Assembly: GCA_944392615.1 (NCBI GenBank)
Contig: CALXXF010000005.1
Location: forward strand, 23,290-87,289
Length of the DNA stretch: 64,000 nucleotides
Direction of reading: 5' to 3'
Source: an uncultured Clostridia bacterium
GTDB taxonomy: Bacteria > Bacillota > Clostridia > Oscillospirales > CAG-272
The stretch's first letter is position 1, and every line of letters begins with the position of its first letter. The notes beneath the pieces are model-generated. The model did no database searches, was not told the origin of the DNA, and worked only from the letters and a program-made list of their open reading frames with translations. The translations under genes were made by a program, and so were the position numbers. Of this stretch, positions 26,569 through 36,408 are shown one piece after another.

Positions 26569-27753
26569 ATGAAGATTGCGATTGCAGGGACAGGATATGT
26601 CGGGCTTTCTGTTGCAGTGCTTCTGGCACAGTATAACGACGTCACTGCAGTGGACATCCTTCCGGAAAAGGTTGAGCTGATAAACAAAGGGAAATCACCG
26701 ATAAAAGACAGGGAAATAGAGGAATTTCTTGCTTCCGGGCGGCTTTCGCTCACTGCCACTTCCGACGACGGCGAGGCTTACACAGGCGCTGATTTTGTCG
26801 TCATATCCACACCGACAGATTACGACACGGAGCTGAACTGCTTTGACACGTCCTCTGTAGAGTCGGTTATAGACAGGGTGATGCTGTTCAATCCCGACGC
26901 GGTTATGGTGGTGAAATCGACCGTCCCCGTAGGATTCACCGAGAGCATCCGCAGAAAAAAAGGATGTAAGAAAATATTGTTCAGTCCTGAGTTTCTGCGC
27001 GAGGGCAGAGCGCTTTACGACAACCTCCATCCAAGTCGCATAATAGTCGGATATCCGGATAAAGACGCCGCTCTTTCCGGTCCTGCTGAGATTTTTGCCG
27101 GACTTCTTGCGCAGGGGGCGGCGGACGAAAATCCTGAGATACGCATAATGAACGCGACAGAGGCGGAAGCTGTAAAGCTGTTTGCAAATACCTATCTTGC
27201 TCTCAGAGTGTCCTTCTTCAACGAGCTGGATACTTACGCCGCGGTGAGGGGGCTCGATTCCGGGGCAATAATAGAAGGAGTGGGGCTTGACCCCCGCATC
27301 GGTATGCATTACAACAATCCTTCTTTCGGCTACGGCGGTTATTGTCTTCCCAAGGATACAAAGCAGCTTCTTGCAAACTACAGAGACGTTCCGCAGAATA
27401 TAATATCTGCCATAGTTTCGGCAAACAGCACCCGCAAGGACTTCATAGCAGAGCAGGTGCTCGCGCGTCATCCGCGCGTGGTAGGGGTTTACCGGCTGAC
27501 AATGAAGGAGGGCAGCGACAACTTCCGTCAGAGCTCTGTACAGGGAGTCATGAAGAGGATAAAGGAAAAAGGCGCGGAGGTAATAATATATGAGCCGGTG
27601 CTCAGGCAGGATGCCTTTATGGGCAGCCGGGTCGTGCGCGATCTTTCGGAATTCAAAAGGCTCTCCGACGTCATAATAGCGAACAGATACAACGAGGAAA
27701 TAAAGGACTGCATGGACAAGGTGTACACAAGGGATATTTATTACAGAGACTGA
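26569..27753 (+). CDS. ugd: UDP-glucose 6-dehydrogenase
   Basis: The 394-residue protein oxidises UDP-glucose to UDP-glucuronate with NAD. Visible are the N-terminal Rossmann motif [10 protein letters not shown] (4-13), VVKSTVPVG near 112, [20 protein letters not shown] near 136-155 and the catalytic Cys in [15 protein letters not shown] near 250. The last signature and the length match the short E. coli-type Ugd rather than UDP-ManNAc dehydrogenase, although the epimerase gene upstream makes the latter worth keeping in mind. AAAGGAG precedes the ATG. Confidence 0.88.
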   Translation: MKIAIAGTGYVGLSVAVLLAQYNDVTAVDILPEKVELINKGKSPIKDREIEEFLASGRLSLTATSDDGEAYTGADFVVISTPTDYDTELNCFDTSSVESVIDRVMLFNPDAVMVVKSTVPVGFTESIRRKKGCKKILFSPEFLREGRALYDNLHPSRIIVGYPDKDAALSGPAEIFAGLLAQGAADENPEIRIMNATEAEAVKLFANTYLALRVSFFNELDTYAAVRGLDSGAIIEGVGLDPRIGMHYNNPSFGYGGYCLPKDTKQLLANYRDVPQNIISAIVSANSTRKDFIAEQVLARHPRVVGVYRLTMKEGSDNFRQSSVQGVMKRIKEKGAEVIIYEPVLRQDAFMGSRVVRDLSEFKRLSDVIIANRYNEEIKDCMDKVYTRDIYYRD

Positions 27754-27990
27754 AAGCGGGAACTGAAACCGAGTCTGAAAGCCGGGACTGAAGGCTGAGC
27801 GGCGCGTATCGTCTGCCCGGCACCGTCTTCTGTTCTTCTTTTTGAAAGTTTTGCTCCTGAAAACGTATACCCCGGATAGATCAATAAAATCTGGATAAGC
27901 AGAGAAGAGGGCAAGACCAAAGCTGACACGAAAACAAAAAACACATACAAAAGGACGAAAAACAAAAAAACCGGAAAAACCAAAAAACGA

Positions 27991-28031
27991 AAAAACCGGA
28001 AGACCGCAAAAAGCGGACCTCCGGTTTTTTT
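27991..28031. terminator. Terminator between ugd and tRNA-Ala
   Basis: A 14-bp stem with two mismatches (AACCGGAAGACCGC / GCGGACCTCCGGTT), an A5 loop and flanking A- and T-runs, able to work in both directions for the convergent ugd and tRNA. Confidence 0.8.
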
Positions 28032-28049
28032 CAGCGTTTTCAGCTTTTT

Positions 28050-28125
<76 letters not shown>

Positions 28126-28154
28126 GTAAAACTGTACGCGGCGCTGACTTACAG

Positions 28155-28183
28155 AGTATAACACAGAATGCGCTGTTTGTCAA
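28155..28183 (-). promoter_or_regulatory. Promoter of tRNA-Ala
   Basis: Read leftward: TTGACA (28183-28178), 17 bases, TATACT (28160-28155), about 30 bases before the tRNA. The -35, spacing and -10 are the same as at the CAT-anticodon tRNA. Confidence 0.85.
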
Positions 28184-28222
28184 GTGCCTTTTTTCTGTTT
28201 GTCAGGTGCTTTTTTTGATATG
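28176..28222. repeat. 23-bp direct repeat overlapping the tRNA-Ala promoter
   Basis: Two copies of CTGTTTGTCAAGTGCYTTTTTT type, so the tRNA-Ala -35 box (TGTCAA on this strand) is part of a duplicated segment. Confidence 0.6.
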
Positions 28223-28338
28223 AGCGGAACGGGCGGATAAATATGCCTCTGAAAGCCAAGTGCTTTACACGGCGGCGCGCCCGGCTAAAACAGCGTTTTT
28301 TATCTTGACTCCGGTACCCTGCAATATCGCAAAACTCC

Positions 28339-28367
28339 TTGACGAGGCGCGCGATTTATGGTACAAT
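28339..28367 (+). promoter_or_regulatory. Promoter of the ruvC-ruvA-ruvB region
   Basis: TTGACG, 17 bases, TACAAT, about 73 bases upstream of the ruvC start. Confidence 0.75.
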
Positions 28368-28440
28368 ACGCTGATGTAATATTTTTTCCTGACGTTGATG
28401 TGCGGCTATATGCGGCAACGCTCTCTGCCGCATTCTGGAG

Positions 28441-28950
28441 GTGAGCGATACGGTAATAATCGGAATAGATCCGGGAATAGCGATAGTCGGATACGGCGTT
28501 ATAGAATATTCGCGCAACAAATTCCGCACGCTTGCCTACGGTGCGCTTACCACTCCTGCACACACGCCCGTCGAATACCGCCTGTCCCTGATATACAACG
28601 ACATGAATCTGCTTCTCGACAAGTACAAGCCCGACGAGATGGCTATAGAGGAGCTCTTTTTCAACAGCAATACCACTACCGCTATATCGGTTGCCGAAGC
28701 AAGAGGCGTCATCCTGCTTTCGGCTGCAAGAAAATCGGTGGCAGTGAGCGAATATACTCCGCTCCAGGTCAAACAGTCGGTGGTCGGATACGGCAAGGCG
28801 GATAAAAAGCAGGTCATACTTATGGTCAAGACGATACTGGGACTCGACAAGGTGCCGAAACTCGACGACACAGCTGACGCCCTTGCTATAGCCATATGCC
28901 ATGCCCACAGCGGCGCCTCCAGGCTGAAGGGATTTTACAATATAGTCTGA
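28441..28950 (+). CDS. ruvC: Crossover junction endodeoxyribonuclease RuvC
   Basis: The 169-residue Holliday-junction resolvase shows the four acidic active-site residues in order: IIGIDPGIA (Asp near 10), IEELFF (Glu near 69), and the paired acidic residues around DDTADALAIAICH near 141-153. The upstream frame has a stop at 28396 and no ATG, so translation must start near here. GTG at 28441 overlaps a near-perfect GGAGGTGAG, which is unusually close. Order ruvC-ruvA-ruvB is the usual Holliday-junction set. Confidence 0.95.
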   Translation: MSDTVIIGIDPGIAIVGYGVIEYSRNKFRTLAYGALTTPAHTPVEYRLSLIYNDMNLLLDKYKPDEMAIEELFFNSNTTTAISVAEARGVILLSAARKSVAVSEYTPLQVKQSVVGYGKADKKQVILMVKTILGLDKVPKLDDTADALAIAICHAHSGASRLKGFYNIV

Positions 28951-28954
28951 GCCG

Positions 28955-29015
28955 TCCTTGCAACACGGTTTTGGCAAGCATTGTTTTTGCAAGACGGTTT
29001 TGGTAAGGACTGTCC
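28955..29015. repeat. Imperfect duplication after ruvC
   Basis: CAACACGGTTTTGGCAAG and CAAGACGGTTTTGGTAAG, about 29 bases apart, begin the 324-base ruvC-ruvA spacer. I see no other structure there. Confidence 0.5.
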
Positions 29016-29274
29016 GGGTAAATATGATCTCATGCAAAAATTTTCAGCTGCGGCCGACCGTGCCCAGGATACCGCGTGTCGGAAGGCAAAAGCCTTCGGT
29101 GCGGTTGGGGCTTTTTCGGTACAGTACCGAATGTGCGCGCGGCAGGTTCAGGCAGGGCTCTGCCATGAATCGCCGGACAGGCTGCGATGCCCGCGCGGCA
29201 GGGACTTGTACCGCCGCCGGTCATTTTTACTGCTCACTTGTTTTATGACTTGTTTATGAAAGGTATATTTTCGT

Positions 29275-29886
29275 ATGTTTTACTATCTGAACGGAATTCT
29301 GTCCATGTGCTCACTCAACACTGCCGTGATAGATTGCGGGGGAGTGGGGTACAAGCTGACGGTGAGCGCAATGACGCTTGCGTCGGTCGCCGGAAAAGAA
29401 GGCTCTGTGGTTAAGCTGTTTACGCACCTCTCGGTAAGAGAGGACGCCGTGGAGCTTTTCGGATTTGCGGACGAGGACGAGCTCGATGCCTTTCGTCTGC
29501 TGATAGGCGTGTCCGGCATAGGTCCGAAGGCAGCCCTCGCCGTGCTTTCTGTCTTTACTCCTGTAAAGCTCGCAGCGGCGATATCCTCTCAGGACACCCG
29601 CGCCATATCGCGAGCACAGGGAATAGGCGCCAAGACTGCGGCGCGCATCGTTCTTGAACTAAAGGACAAGTTTGCGGTGTTTGGCATGAATCCGGAAAAC
29701 AGCGGACCGCAGGACAGCCCATCCGCAGGGGTGCCCGGTCATACGGCGCTTGACGAGGCAGCCGAGGTCCTTTCGGTCCTGGGATACACGCGCTCCCAGA
29801 TAGCGGGAGCGCTCTCCGGGGTGGACGCATCGGCGGACAGCGAAGAAGCGGTAAAGCAGGCGCTGAAAAAGCTCGCAAGGTCATGA
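29275..29886 (+). CDS. ruvA: Holliday junction DNA helicase subunit RuvA
   Basis: The 203-residue protein binds four-way junctions and loads RuvB. It has the N-terminal OB fold (YLNGILSMCS..VIDCGGVGYKL), paired helix-hairpin-helix motifs (LIGVSGIGPKAAL near 79-91 and AQGIGAKTAARIVLELK near 114-130), and a C-terminal RuvB-contacting domain after a short linker (from about 155). The ATG lies downstream of a weak AAAGG site. The length is typical. Confidence 0.96.
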   Translation: MFYYLNGILSMCSLNTAVIDCGGVGYKLTVSAMTLASVAGKEGSVVKLFTHLSVREDAVELFGFADEDELDAFRLLIGVSGIGPKAALAVLSVFTPVKLAAAISSQDTRAISRAQGIGAKTAARIVLELKDKFAVFGMNPENSGPQDSPSAGVPGHTALDEAAEVLSVLGYTRSQIAGALSGVDASADSEEAVKQALKKLARS

Positions 29887-29904
29887 TTCTGCTCATAAAA
29901 GGAT

Positions 29905-29954
29905 GATATATGCTGATATAGGCAGATATAGACAGATATGGGCTGATATTGACG
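29905..29954. repeat. 10-bp tandem repeat, 5 copies, between ruvA and ruvB
   Basis: Five consecutive decamers of the form GATATAKRYW start at 29905, 29915, 29925, 29935 and 29945 (for example GATATAGGCA, GATATAGACA). The rest of the 258-base spacer shows no gene. Confidence 0.85.
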
Positions 29955-30144
29955 GCACTGCCGCATGCCGTTTTCCTGTGCCGCCGGGCAGCAGCGCCGA
30001 ATCAAACGGCGTCCATGTCGTCGGAGCCGGTTTCGGGTGCTCAGGAGTGGATGCCATGCGCTCCGGGAGGAGACCTTTCAGGACTCTTCCTGAGGCACGC
30101 CGGCGCCCGGTTTTGCTATATGTTTTTGATTGGAGGTATTCCGG

Positions 30145-31221
30145 ATGAGTGCTTTTGAAGAATTTGAGCTTGACAGCCGTATGCTTGATCCAGAGCATAC
30201 GGAGTCCGATTCGGACACAGAGCTCTCGCTGCGTCCTAAAACGCTTGATGAATATATTGGCCAGAAGGCTGCAAAGGAAAATCTTGCGGTCTACATCGAA
30301 GCCGCAAAGCAGCGCTCAGACGTTCTCGACCACGTTCTTTTATACGGACCTCCCGGTCTCGGAAAAACTACGCTTGCGGGAATCATCGCCAATGAAATGA
30401 ATGTCAACATACGTATAACATCCGGACCTGCCATTGAGAAGCCGGGGGATCTCGTGGCGCTTCTGACCAATATGGGCGAGAATGACATACTCTTCATAGA
30501 TGAGATACACCGTCTTGCAAGAACGGTCGAAGAGGTGCTGTATCCCGCAATGGAGGATTATGAAATAGATATAATCATAGGAAAGGGTCCCGCAGCGCGG
30601 TCGTTCAGGATGAAGCTCCCCAAATTTACTCTCATAGGGGCAACCACACGCTCAGGGCAGCTGTCAACTCCTCTCAGGGATCGTTTCGGCGTTCTGCTCA
30701 GGCTTGAGCTTTACAGTCCGGACGAGCTCTATGAAATAGTGAAGAGAAGCGCGGGAATAATGGATTATGAAATAACCGAAAGCGGCGCGCGCAGGATAGC
30801 CGAGTGCTCCCGCGGAACGCCGAGAATAGCCAACAGACTGCTTAAGCGCGTGAGGGATTTCGCACAGGTAAAGGGAAGCGGGGTCATAGACGGAGCTATA
30901 GCCGAATATGCTCTTGAAAAGCTGGATATAGACAGGCTCGGACTTGACGCAACCGACAGGCGCATGCTTGAGGCAATGATAAAGTATTACGGCGGCGGAC
31001 CGGTAGGGCTTGAAACGCTTGCCGTCACGATAGGAGAGGAAGCCGTCACGATAGAGGATATGTACGAGCCATATCTCATAAGACTGGGCTTTATATCAAG
31101 AACGCCTCGCGGAAGATGCGTCACCCACTTAGCTTATGAGCATCTGGGCATACCCTTCAGTCCGCGTCCTGCTGAATCCGAACAGATAAACATGTTTATG
31201 CCGCAGGACGGCGACGATTGA
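30145..31221 (+). CDS. ruvB: Holliday junction DNA helicase ATPase RuvB
   Basis: The 358-residue AAA+ motor drives branch migration with RuvA. Visible are [11 protein letters not shown], Walker [10 protein letters not shown] near 71-79, Walker B DEIHRL near 119, the sensor-1 region [19 protein letters not shown], the arginine-finger region [15 protein letters not shown] and a C-terminal winged helix. I chose the ATG at 30145, 8 bases after GGAGG; a TTG five codons earlier overlaps that site. Confidence 0.97.
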   Translation: MSAFEEFELDSRMLDPEHTESDSDTELSLRPKTLDEYIGQKAAKENLAVYIEAAKQRSDVLDHVLLYGPPGLGKTTLAGIIANEMNVNIRITSGPAIEKPGDLVALLTNMGENDILFIDEIHRLARTVEEVLYPAMEDYEIDIIIGKGPAARSFRMKLPKFTLIGATTRSGQLSTPLRDRFGVLLRLELYSPDELYEIVKRSAGIMDYEITESGARRIAECSRGTPRIANRLLKRVRDFAQVKGSGVIDGAIAEYALEKLDIDRLGLDATDRRMLEAMIKYYGGGPVGLETLAVTIGEEAVTIEDMYEPYLIRLGFISRTPRGRCVTHLAYEHLGIPFSPRPAESEQINMFMPQDGDD

Positions 31222-31369
31222 GCGCTTTGAGCCTGAAATACCGAGGCACAGGGCAGCCGCAGTGCCGACAGGTCGGGATGCGCCTGAGTCCCGCGCAAGA
31301 GCGGATGAGAAGGATGCCGGGAAGGCAGGGCGTTGACGAAAAACAGGCGGGAACAGAGAGGAACGACGC

Positions 31370-32266
31370 ATGTATACAGCCGACAAATGGACACAATATA
31401 CACTTATAGACACACAGAACGGACAGAGACTTGAAGACTGGGCGGGGCATATACTCATAAGACCCGACCCGCAGGTGATTTGGTCAGACACAGGTACAAG
31501 CGGGCTGTGGAAAAGGTACGACGCGCTCTACGAGCGCTCCCGCTCCGGAGGGGGCGGCTGGAAGGTACGCGGCGCTCTGCCTGAGCAGTGGACGCTCGGT
31601 TATGAGTCTCTCGGACTCAGATTCATCGTCCGACCTATGGGGTTCAAGCACACCGGCGTTTTCCCGGAGCAGGCGGCAAACTGGGAATGGTTTTACCCGC
31701 TCATAAAAAGCGAGGCAGAAAAACGCCGTGTCCAGGGCAGTCCGGTAAAGGTGCTCAATCTGTTCGCATATACAGGAGGAGCCACTGTAGCCGCCGCCTG
31801 CGCCGGAGCGTCGGTATGCCATGTTGATTCATCAAGCGGAATTGTGAAGCAGGCAAAGGAAAACGCCGCGCTGTGCGGTCTTTCCGGCGCTCCTGTGAGA
31901 TATATAACAGACGACTGCGTCAAGTTTGTTCAGCGCGAGATAAGGCGAGGCAACAAATATGATGCAATAATAATGGACCCGCCGTCATACGGCAGAGGAC
32001 CTTCGGGAGAGATCTGGAAGCTTGAAGAGAGCATCTGCTCCCTTGTAACCATGTGCGCTGAGCTTCTGAGCGACAAGCCGCTTTTTTTCCTTATAAATTC
32101 CTATACCGCCGGGCTTTCGGCGGGGACGATGGGCACGCTTCTTCATCTCACGGTCGAGGGCAGGCACCCCGGAAGGATAGACTGCTCGGAAATAGGTATT
32201 CCGATAAAAGAAAGCGGAGGCGTTCTGCCCTGCGGAGCGGCGGCGCGCATGATTTTTTCACACTGA
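31370..32266 (+). CDS. Class I SAM-dependent (RlmI-like) RNA methyltransferase
   Basis: The 298-residue protein has a Rossmann-fold methyltransferase domain with SAM motif VLNLFAYTGGATVAAA near 126-141, acidic VDSSSG near 150, and the catalytic-loop region IIMDPPSYGRGP near 202-213. These match the COG1092 group that includes 23S rRNA m5C methyltransferase RlmI, but the PUA domain is missing. The substrate is therefore open (rRNA is most likely). AGAGAGGA precedes the ATG. It is followed within 70 bases by ecfA1. Confidence 0.8.
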   Translation: MYTADKWTQYTLIDTQNGQRLEDWAGHILIRPDPQVIWSDTGTSGLWKRYDALYERSRSGGGGWKVRGALPEQWTLGYESLGLRFIVRPMGFKHTGVFPEQAANWEWFYPLIKSEAEKRRVQGSPVKVLNLFAYTGGATVAAACAGASVCHVDSSSGIVKQAKENAALCGLSGAPVRYITDDCVKFVQREIRRGNKYDAIIMDPPSYGRGPSGEIWKLEESICSLVTMCAELLSDKPLFFLINSYTAGLSAGTMGTLLHLTVEGRHPGRIDCSEIGIPIKESGGVLPCGAAARMIFSH

Positions 32267-32335
32267 GGACAGGACGCGGACACGCTTTGCCTTTAGCGTC
32301 TCTGTCATTAACTGTAACTTACGAGAGGAAAAAAG

Positions 32336-33181
32336 ATGTCTTTCATAGAAATAAAGAATCTTTCTCACGCTTACAACGAGGATGATCACAGGGAAGAGAC
32401 GATACACGATCTTTCGCTCAGCATAGAGCGCGGGGAATTCGTCGCTCTTCTCGGTCACAATGGTTCGGGAAAATCAACTCTTGCAAAGCTCATAACCGGG
32501 ATACTTGACATACAGTCCGGACAGATAATAGCAGACGGGACAGATGTGTCAAAGATATCAGGCGAAGAGGAGCTGTTTGCGCTCCGCCGCAAAATAGGCA
32601 TGGTATTTCAGAATCCGGACGACCAGCTTGTTGCAACCGTCGTGGAAGAGGATATAGCCTTCGGTCCGGAAAATCTCGGCGTTGAGCCGCAGGAGATACG
32701 AAGGCGGGTGAGAAACTCGCTTCGCGCGGTAGGAATGCTGAAGTATGCCAGGCACGCCCCTCACAAGCTTTCTGGTGGTCAGAAACAGCGCATAGCGATC
32801 GCCGGTGTGCTCGCTATGATGCCGGAGTGCATAATATTCGACGAGGCTACGGCTATGCTTGATCCAAAGGGCAGAGCTGATGTTATGAGTCTGATAAGCC
32901 GAATACACAAGGCGGGCATAACGGTCGTGCACATAACGCACAACATGAATGAGGCGCTTGCCGCTGACAGGGTTGTAGTTATCAACGAGGGCAGGATATT
33001 TCTTGAGGGCACGCCTTCTTACGTGTTCTCGCATGTGGACGAGCTGCATTCGGTAGGGCTTGAGGCGCCTCCGCTCACGGAGCTATTACACGCGCTTGCT
33101 GCCGCGGGCTACAGTGTTCCTGCGTTCTCGTCAGGAGTTTCTGACACAGTCGATGTCGTGGAATCGCTGTTCGGCAAATAA
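32336..33181 (+). CDS. ecfA1: Energy-coupling factor transporter ATPase EcfA1
   Basis: The 281-residue ABC ATPase is one of two that power ECF vitamin importers. Walker A GHNGSGKST near 40-48, Q-loop MVFQNPDDQLVA near 91, signature LSGGQKQRIAIAG near 142, Walker B CIIFDEATAMLDP near 163 and H-switch VHITHN are all present. The C-terminal tail is typical of EcfA. No substrate-binding S component is adjacent, so this is the shared group-II type module. The ribosome binding site is GAGGAAAA. Confidence 0.95.
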   Translation: MSFIEIKNLSHAYNEDDHREETIHDLSLSIERGEFVALLGHNGSGKSTLAKLITGILDIQSGQIIADGTDVSKISGEEELFALRRKIGMVFQNPDDQLVATVVEEDIAFGPENLGVEPQEIRRRVRNSLRAVGMLKYARHAPHKLSGGQKQRIAIAGVLAMMPECIIFDEATAMLDPKGRADVMSLISRIHKAGITVVHITHNMNEALAADRVVVINEGRIFLEGTPSYVFSHVDELHSVGLEAPPLTELLHALAAAGYSVPAFSSGVSDTVDVVESLFGK

Positions 33182-33402
33182 CGGCAGGTAACGAAGACAG
33201 GTAACGAAGGTCATGTCTTGCTGTTCTGCATAAACTCTTAAGCACCTCGGCATGTCGGATGAATGACGGCGATGCAGTGAACAAAAGGCGGGACATTTGC
33301 CTGCACAACAGCGATGATGGCAATTTGTCTAAGACGAGTCACCATATGCAACAGGCGTTTGTTTTCTGCACTGCGGTTCCAACTATATATTAAAAGACAG
33401 AG

Positions 33403-34440
33403 ATGAACATGAAAAAGTATAAGAACAAAGGCGTTTCAGATAAGCCGTCCGTGGCTAAGGAGACGGCTCTGGAAAGTGACGCGAAGCCGTCCGTGGCTAA
33501 GGAGACGGCGCTGGAAAGTGACGCGAAGCCGTCCGTGGCTAAGGAGACGGCGCTGGAAAGTGACGAATGCATAATAAGGGCACAAAGTCTTTATTATGAA
33601 TATTCAGCCGGCACGCCGTTTTCAAAGAAAGCGGTGGACGGGGTCAGCTTTTCAATAAAGCGCAACCGCATAACCGGAATAATAGGGCACACCGGGTCAG
33701 GAAAATCCACGCTTTTGCAGATGCTCAACGGACTTCTTGTTCCGATGAGCGGAGACGTACTTCTTGACTCTGAAAGCATTTTCAGGGACAAGAAGACCTT
33801 GAGGCAGGCGCGCTTCAGGGTGGGGCTTGTTTTTCAGTACCCGGAATACCAGCTTTTTGAAGAGACGGTGCGCAAGGATATTTCATTCGGTCCTGCAAAT
33901 CTCGGACTCAGCGAAGAAGAAACAGAAAAAAGAGTCAGCTTTGCATGCGGATTTACCGGTCTTGACGAGCAGCTTCTCGATAAGTCCCCCTTTGACCTTT
34001 CGGGCGGACAGAAGAGGAGAGTTGCCATAGCCGGAATAATCGCCATGAAACCTGACGTACTGATACTCGACGAGCCTGCATCCGGACTCGATTCGGCAGG
34101 AAGGCGCGTGGTGTTTGACGGTCTGGTAAATTACAAGAACAGCACCGGGGCTGCTGTAGTGGTGGTCAGTCACAGCATGGAGGATATGGCAAAATATGCC
34201 GATGAGGTAATAGTGATGGCGCAGGGCAGGATGATTGCCTCCGGAAGCGTGAACGAAGTGTTTTCTGACAGGAAAATGCTTACTGAAAACTCACTTGAGG
34301 CTCCGGTAATAAGCATTTTTGCAGATGAGCTCAGAGACAGGCTTGCGGCGCGGGGAATAGATTTCCCGAAAGGAATATATACAGTAGAAGCCGCTCTGTC
34401 AGCCATAACCGCGCTTCTCGGTAAGGAGGGCATGCATTGA
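33403..34440 (+). CDS. ecfA2: EcfA2 ATPase with N-terminal tandem-repeat extension
   Basis: The 345-residue ATPase partners EcfA1. The canonical core begins near residue 52 (IIRAQSLYYEYSAG) with Walker A GHTGSGKST near 95-103, Q-loop LVFQYPEYQLFE, signature LSGGQKRRVAIAG and Walker B VLILDEPASGLD. The first 50 residues are extra: three copies of a 14-residue unit KPSVAKETALESDA, encoded by three 42-base repeats at about 33440-33564. Usual EcfA2 length is about 285-290. An internal start near 33566 would make a normal protein, but none with a good ribosome binding site is seen. It ends overlapping ecfT by 4 bases. Confidence 0.93.
   Translation: MNMKKYKNKGVSDKPSVAKETALESDAKPSVAKETALESDAKPSVAKETALESDECIIRAQSLYYEYSAGTPFSKKAVDGVSFSIKRNRITGIIGHTGSGKSTLLQMLNGLLVPMSGDVLLDSESIFRDKKTLRQARFRVGLVFQYPEYQLFEETVRKDISFGPANLGLSEEETEKRVSFACGFTGLDEQLLDKSPFDLSGGQKRRVAIAGIIAMKPDVLILDEPASGLDSAGRRVVFDGLVNYKNSTGAAVVVVSHSMEDMAKYADEVIVMAQGRMIASGSVNEVFSDRKMLTENSLEAPVISIFADELRDRLAARGIDFPKGIYTVEAALSAITALLGKEGMH
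33440..33564 (+). repeat. In-frame 42-bp tandem repeat in ecfA2
   Basis: Three near-identical 42-base copies (each with AAGCCGTCCGTGGCTAAGG and ACGGCKCTGGAAAGTGACG) keep the reading frame and encode a mixed-charge, probably disordered segment. Confidence 0.9.
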
Positions 34441-35279
34441 TAAAGGATATAACGCTCGGTCAGTATTTTCCCGGTGGGTCTTTACTTCACAGGATCGACC
34501 CGCGAATGAAGATACTTGTTGCAATGCTGTTCATTATCATGGTCTTCTCGGCAACGACTGTTTATACTCTCGCCGCGGTGACCGTTCTCACCTTTTTACT
34601 TCCTCTTATAGGCAGGATACCGTTCAAAACGGTGATGAAGTCGATATTGCCCCTTAAATGGATAATACTCATAATGCTCATCCTCTATCTGTTTGCAGGA
34701 GCGAAGGAAGGCGACAGGATACTCTGGCAGTGGCAGTGGCATTTCATACACATTGCCTTTTCTGTAGAGGGAATAGCGAAGGCTGTGTGCCTCAGCGTCA
34801 GGATAGTAGTCCTTGTGCTTTCAACCTCGGTCATATTGTCATATACGACCTCGCCCATTGCCCTGGCGGACGCAATCGAGAGGCTTCTGGCTCCGCTAAA
34901 CCGCATAAAGGTGCCGGTGCACGATTTTGCGATGATGATAACGATAGCGCTCCGCTTCATTCCTATACTCATTGAAGAAACAGACAAGATAATGTCGGCA
35001 CAGGCATCAAGAGGAGCGGATTTTTACACAGGTAATCTGGTGAAGCGCTCCAAAGCGCTTATACCGGTGTTCATCCCTCTTTTCGTCTCATCGGTAAGAC
35101 ACGCCGACGAGCTTGCCACGGCAATGGAATGCCGGTGCTACCGCGGAGGCAGGGGAAGGACCCGTATGAAAAAACTGACCTACACAGCCGTTGATTACGC
35201 TGTCTTTGCACTTACCGCTCTTCTTTTGTTCGCGGTCATAATAGCAGCTGATCATGCAGGCGGATTTGCATACCTGTGA
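34437..35279 (+). CDS. ecfT: Energy-coupling factor transporter transmembrane protein EcfT
   Basis: The 280-residue membrane scaffold links the two EcfA ATPases to exchangeable S components. It shows GQYFPGGSLLHRIDPRMK near 8-25, several transmembrane helices, and the two coupling-helix signatures with ARG: SAQASRGADF near 184 and ATAMECRCYRGG near 222. It starts at a TTG overlapping the ecfA2 stop, with AAGGAGGG upstream, which indicates translational coupling. Confidence 0.93.
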   Translation: MIKDITLGQYFPGGSLLHRIDPRMKILVAMLFIIMVFSATTVYTLAAVTVLTFLLPLIGRIPFKTVMKSILPLKWIILIMLILYLFAGAKEGDRILWQWQWHFIHIAFSVEGIAKAVCLSVRIVVLVLSTSVILSYTTSPIALADAIERLLAPLNRIKVPVHDFAMMITIALRFIPILIEETDKIMSAQASRGADFYTGNLVKRSKALIPVFIPLFVSSVRHADELATAMECRCYRGGRGRTRMKKLTYTAVDYAVFALTALLLFAVIIAADHAGGFAYL

Positions 35280-35433
35280 AGCCGCTTTCCTGAAAAAACG
35301 GTGCGCCCGCGCGCCGGGTATCGCCGGTGGAAGAAGGCGTTCTGCGCATATACGCTACGCGCGAAAAAAATATTTACAGACGGGCGGGCAGGATAAGCCG
35401 TGAAGAAATCCGGTGAAAGGAGAGGGCCAAAGG

Positions 35434-36186
35434 TTGAAGATACTGATAGAACTTGCATACGACGGAAGCGCTTATCACGGCTTTCAGGTCCAGGGAGACA
35501 AGCCGACCGTGCAGAAGGCTGTCGGGGACGCTCTCTTCTCGCTTTTCGGTCAGAGACTGTCTGTAAGCGGGTGCAGCCGTACCGACAGCGGAGTCCATGC
35601 AAGGCAGTTCTTCTGCACTGCCGAGGGTGCTCTGCCGGAGAGCTTTCCTGCAGAAAGGCTTCCGTTTGCGGTCCGCAGATACCTGCCTGAAGATATAGTC
35701 GTGCTGAGCTCTCACTGGGTGCCCGATTCCTTTCATGTCCGGTACGACGTGCTGTACAAGGAGTATGAATATCTCATACTTAACAGAAGTATTTCCGATC
35801 CGTTCCTTGTGAAAAGGGCGTATCTGTTCCCCTATCCTGTAGACGAGGGCATTATGAATGAGGCGGCGGCATGCTTCGTCGGAACACATGACTTTTCGGC
35901 ATTCAGGGCAAGCGGCTCCGGTACCGAAGGAAGCGTAAGGACGATAAAATATTTTTCGGCTCAGAGACGCGGCGATACAGTGGCGATAAAAGTGGCTGCC
36001 GACGGCTTTCTTTACAACATGGTGAGAATACTCTGCGGCACACTGCTTGATGTGAATTCAGGCGTTATCAGGATGGACGACATACCCGGCGTGATAGCTT
36101 CGTGCGACCGTTCCCGCGCAGGGGCGACGCTGCCTGCTCACGGGCTGTATCTCAATCGCGTCGTATACCGCCAGCCCGTTTTCTGA
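35434..36186 (+). CDS. truA: tRNA pseudouridine(38-40) synthase TruA
   Basis: The 250-residue enzyme converts uridines 38-40 in the tRNA anticodon arm to pseudouridine. The catalytic Asp is in SGCSRTDSGVHARQF near 47-61. YDGSAYHGFQVQ at the start, GTHDFSAF and the C-terminal FLYNMVRIL also fit. I chose the TTG at 35434, about 10 bases after GGAGAGG; a GTG seven codons earlier has no site. Following ecfT by about 150 bases, this is the common ecfA-ecfA-ecfT-truA order of Firmicutes. Confidence 0.95.
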   Translation: MKILIELAYDGSAYHGFQVQGDKPTVQKAVGDALFSLFGQRLSVSGCSRTDSGVHARQFFCTAEGALPESFPAERLPFAVRRYLPEDIVVLSSHWVPDSFHVRYDVLYKEYEYLILNRSISDPFLVKRAYLFPYPVDEGIMNEAAACFVGTHDFSAFRASGSGTEGSVRTIKYFSAQRRGDTVAIKVAADGFLYNMVRILCGTLLDVNSGVIRMDDIPGVIASCDRSRAGATLPAHGLYLNRVVYRQPVF

Positions 36187-36408
36187 CAGATCGTCAAAGG
36201 CGCACAGGGCGCAGAGAAGGGCAGGCGCCACAAGCCGACACCGGGATATCTGTCACATATATCATAAGATTTATCCCGAAGGCGTCCGCGCAAGACGCCG
36301 CGCATCCGCAGCGTACGGTGAGCGGAAATTTTTTGCAGGAAGCAAGCTGCGCCGAAAAACGGCAAAGCGTTTTGAAAAAGTCTGTCTGTATTTGCAGACG
36401 ACCGAGGG

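Noticed and set aside
28300..29037. Leftward 245-codon frame
   Set aside because: It is antisense to ruvC and covers the ruvC promoter; no supporting motif.
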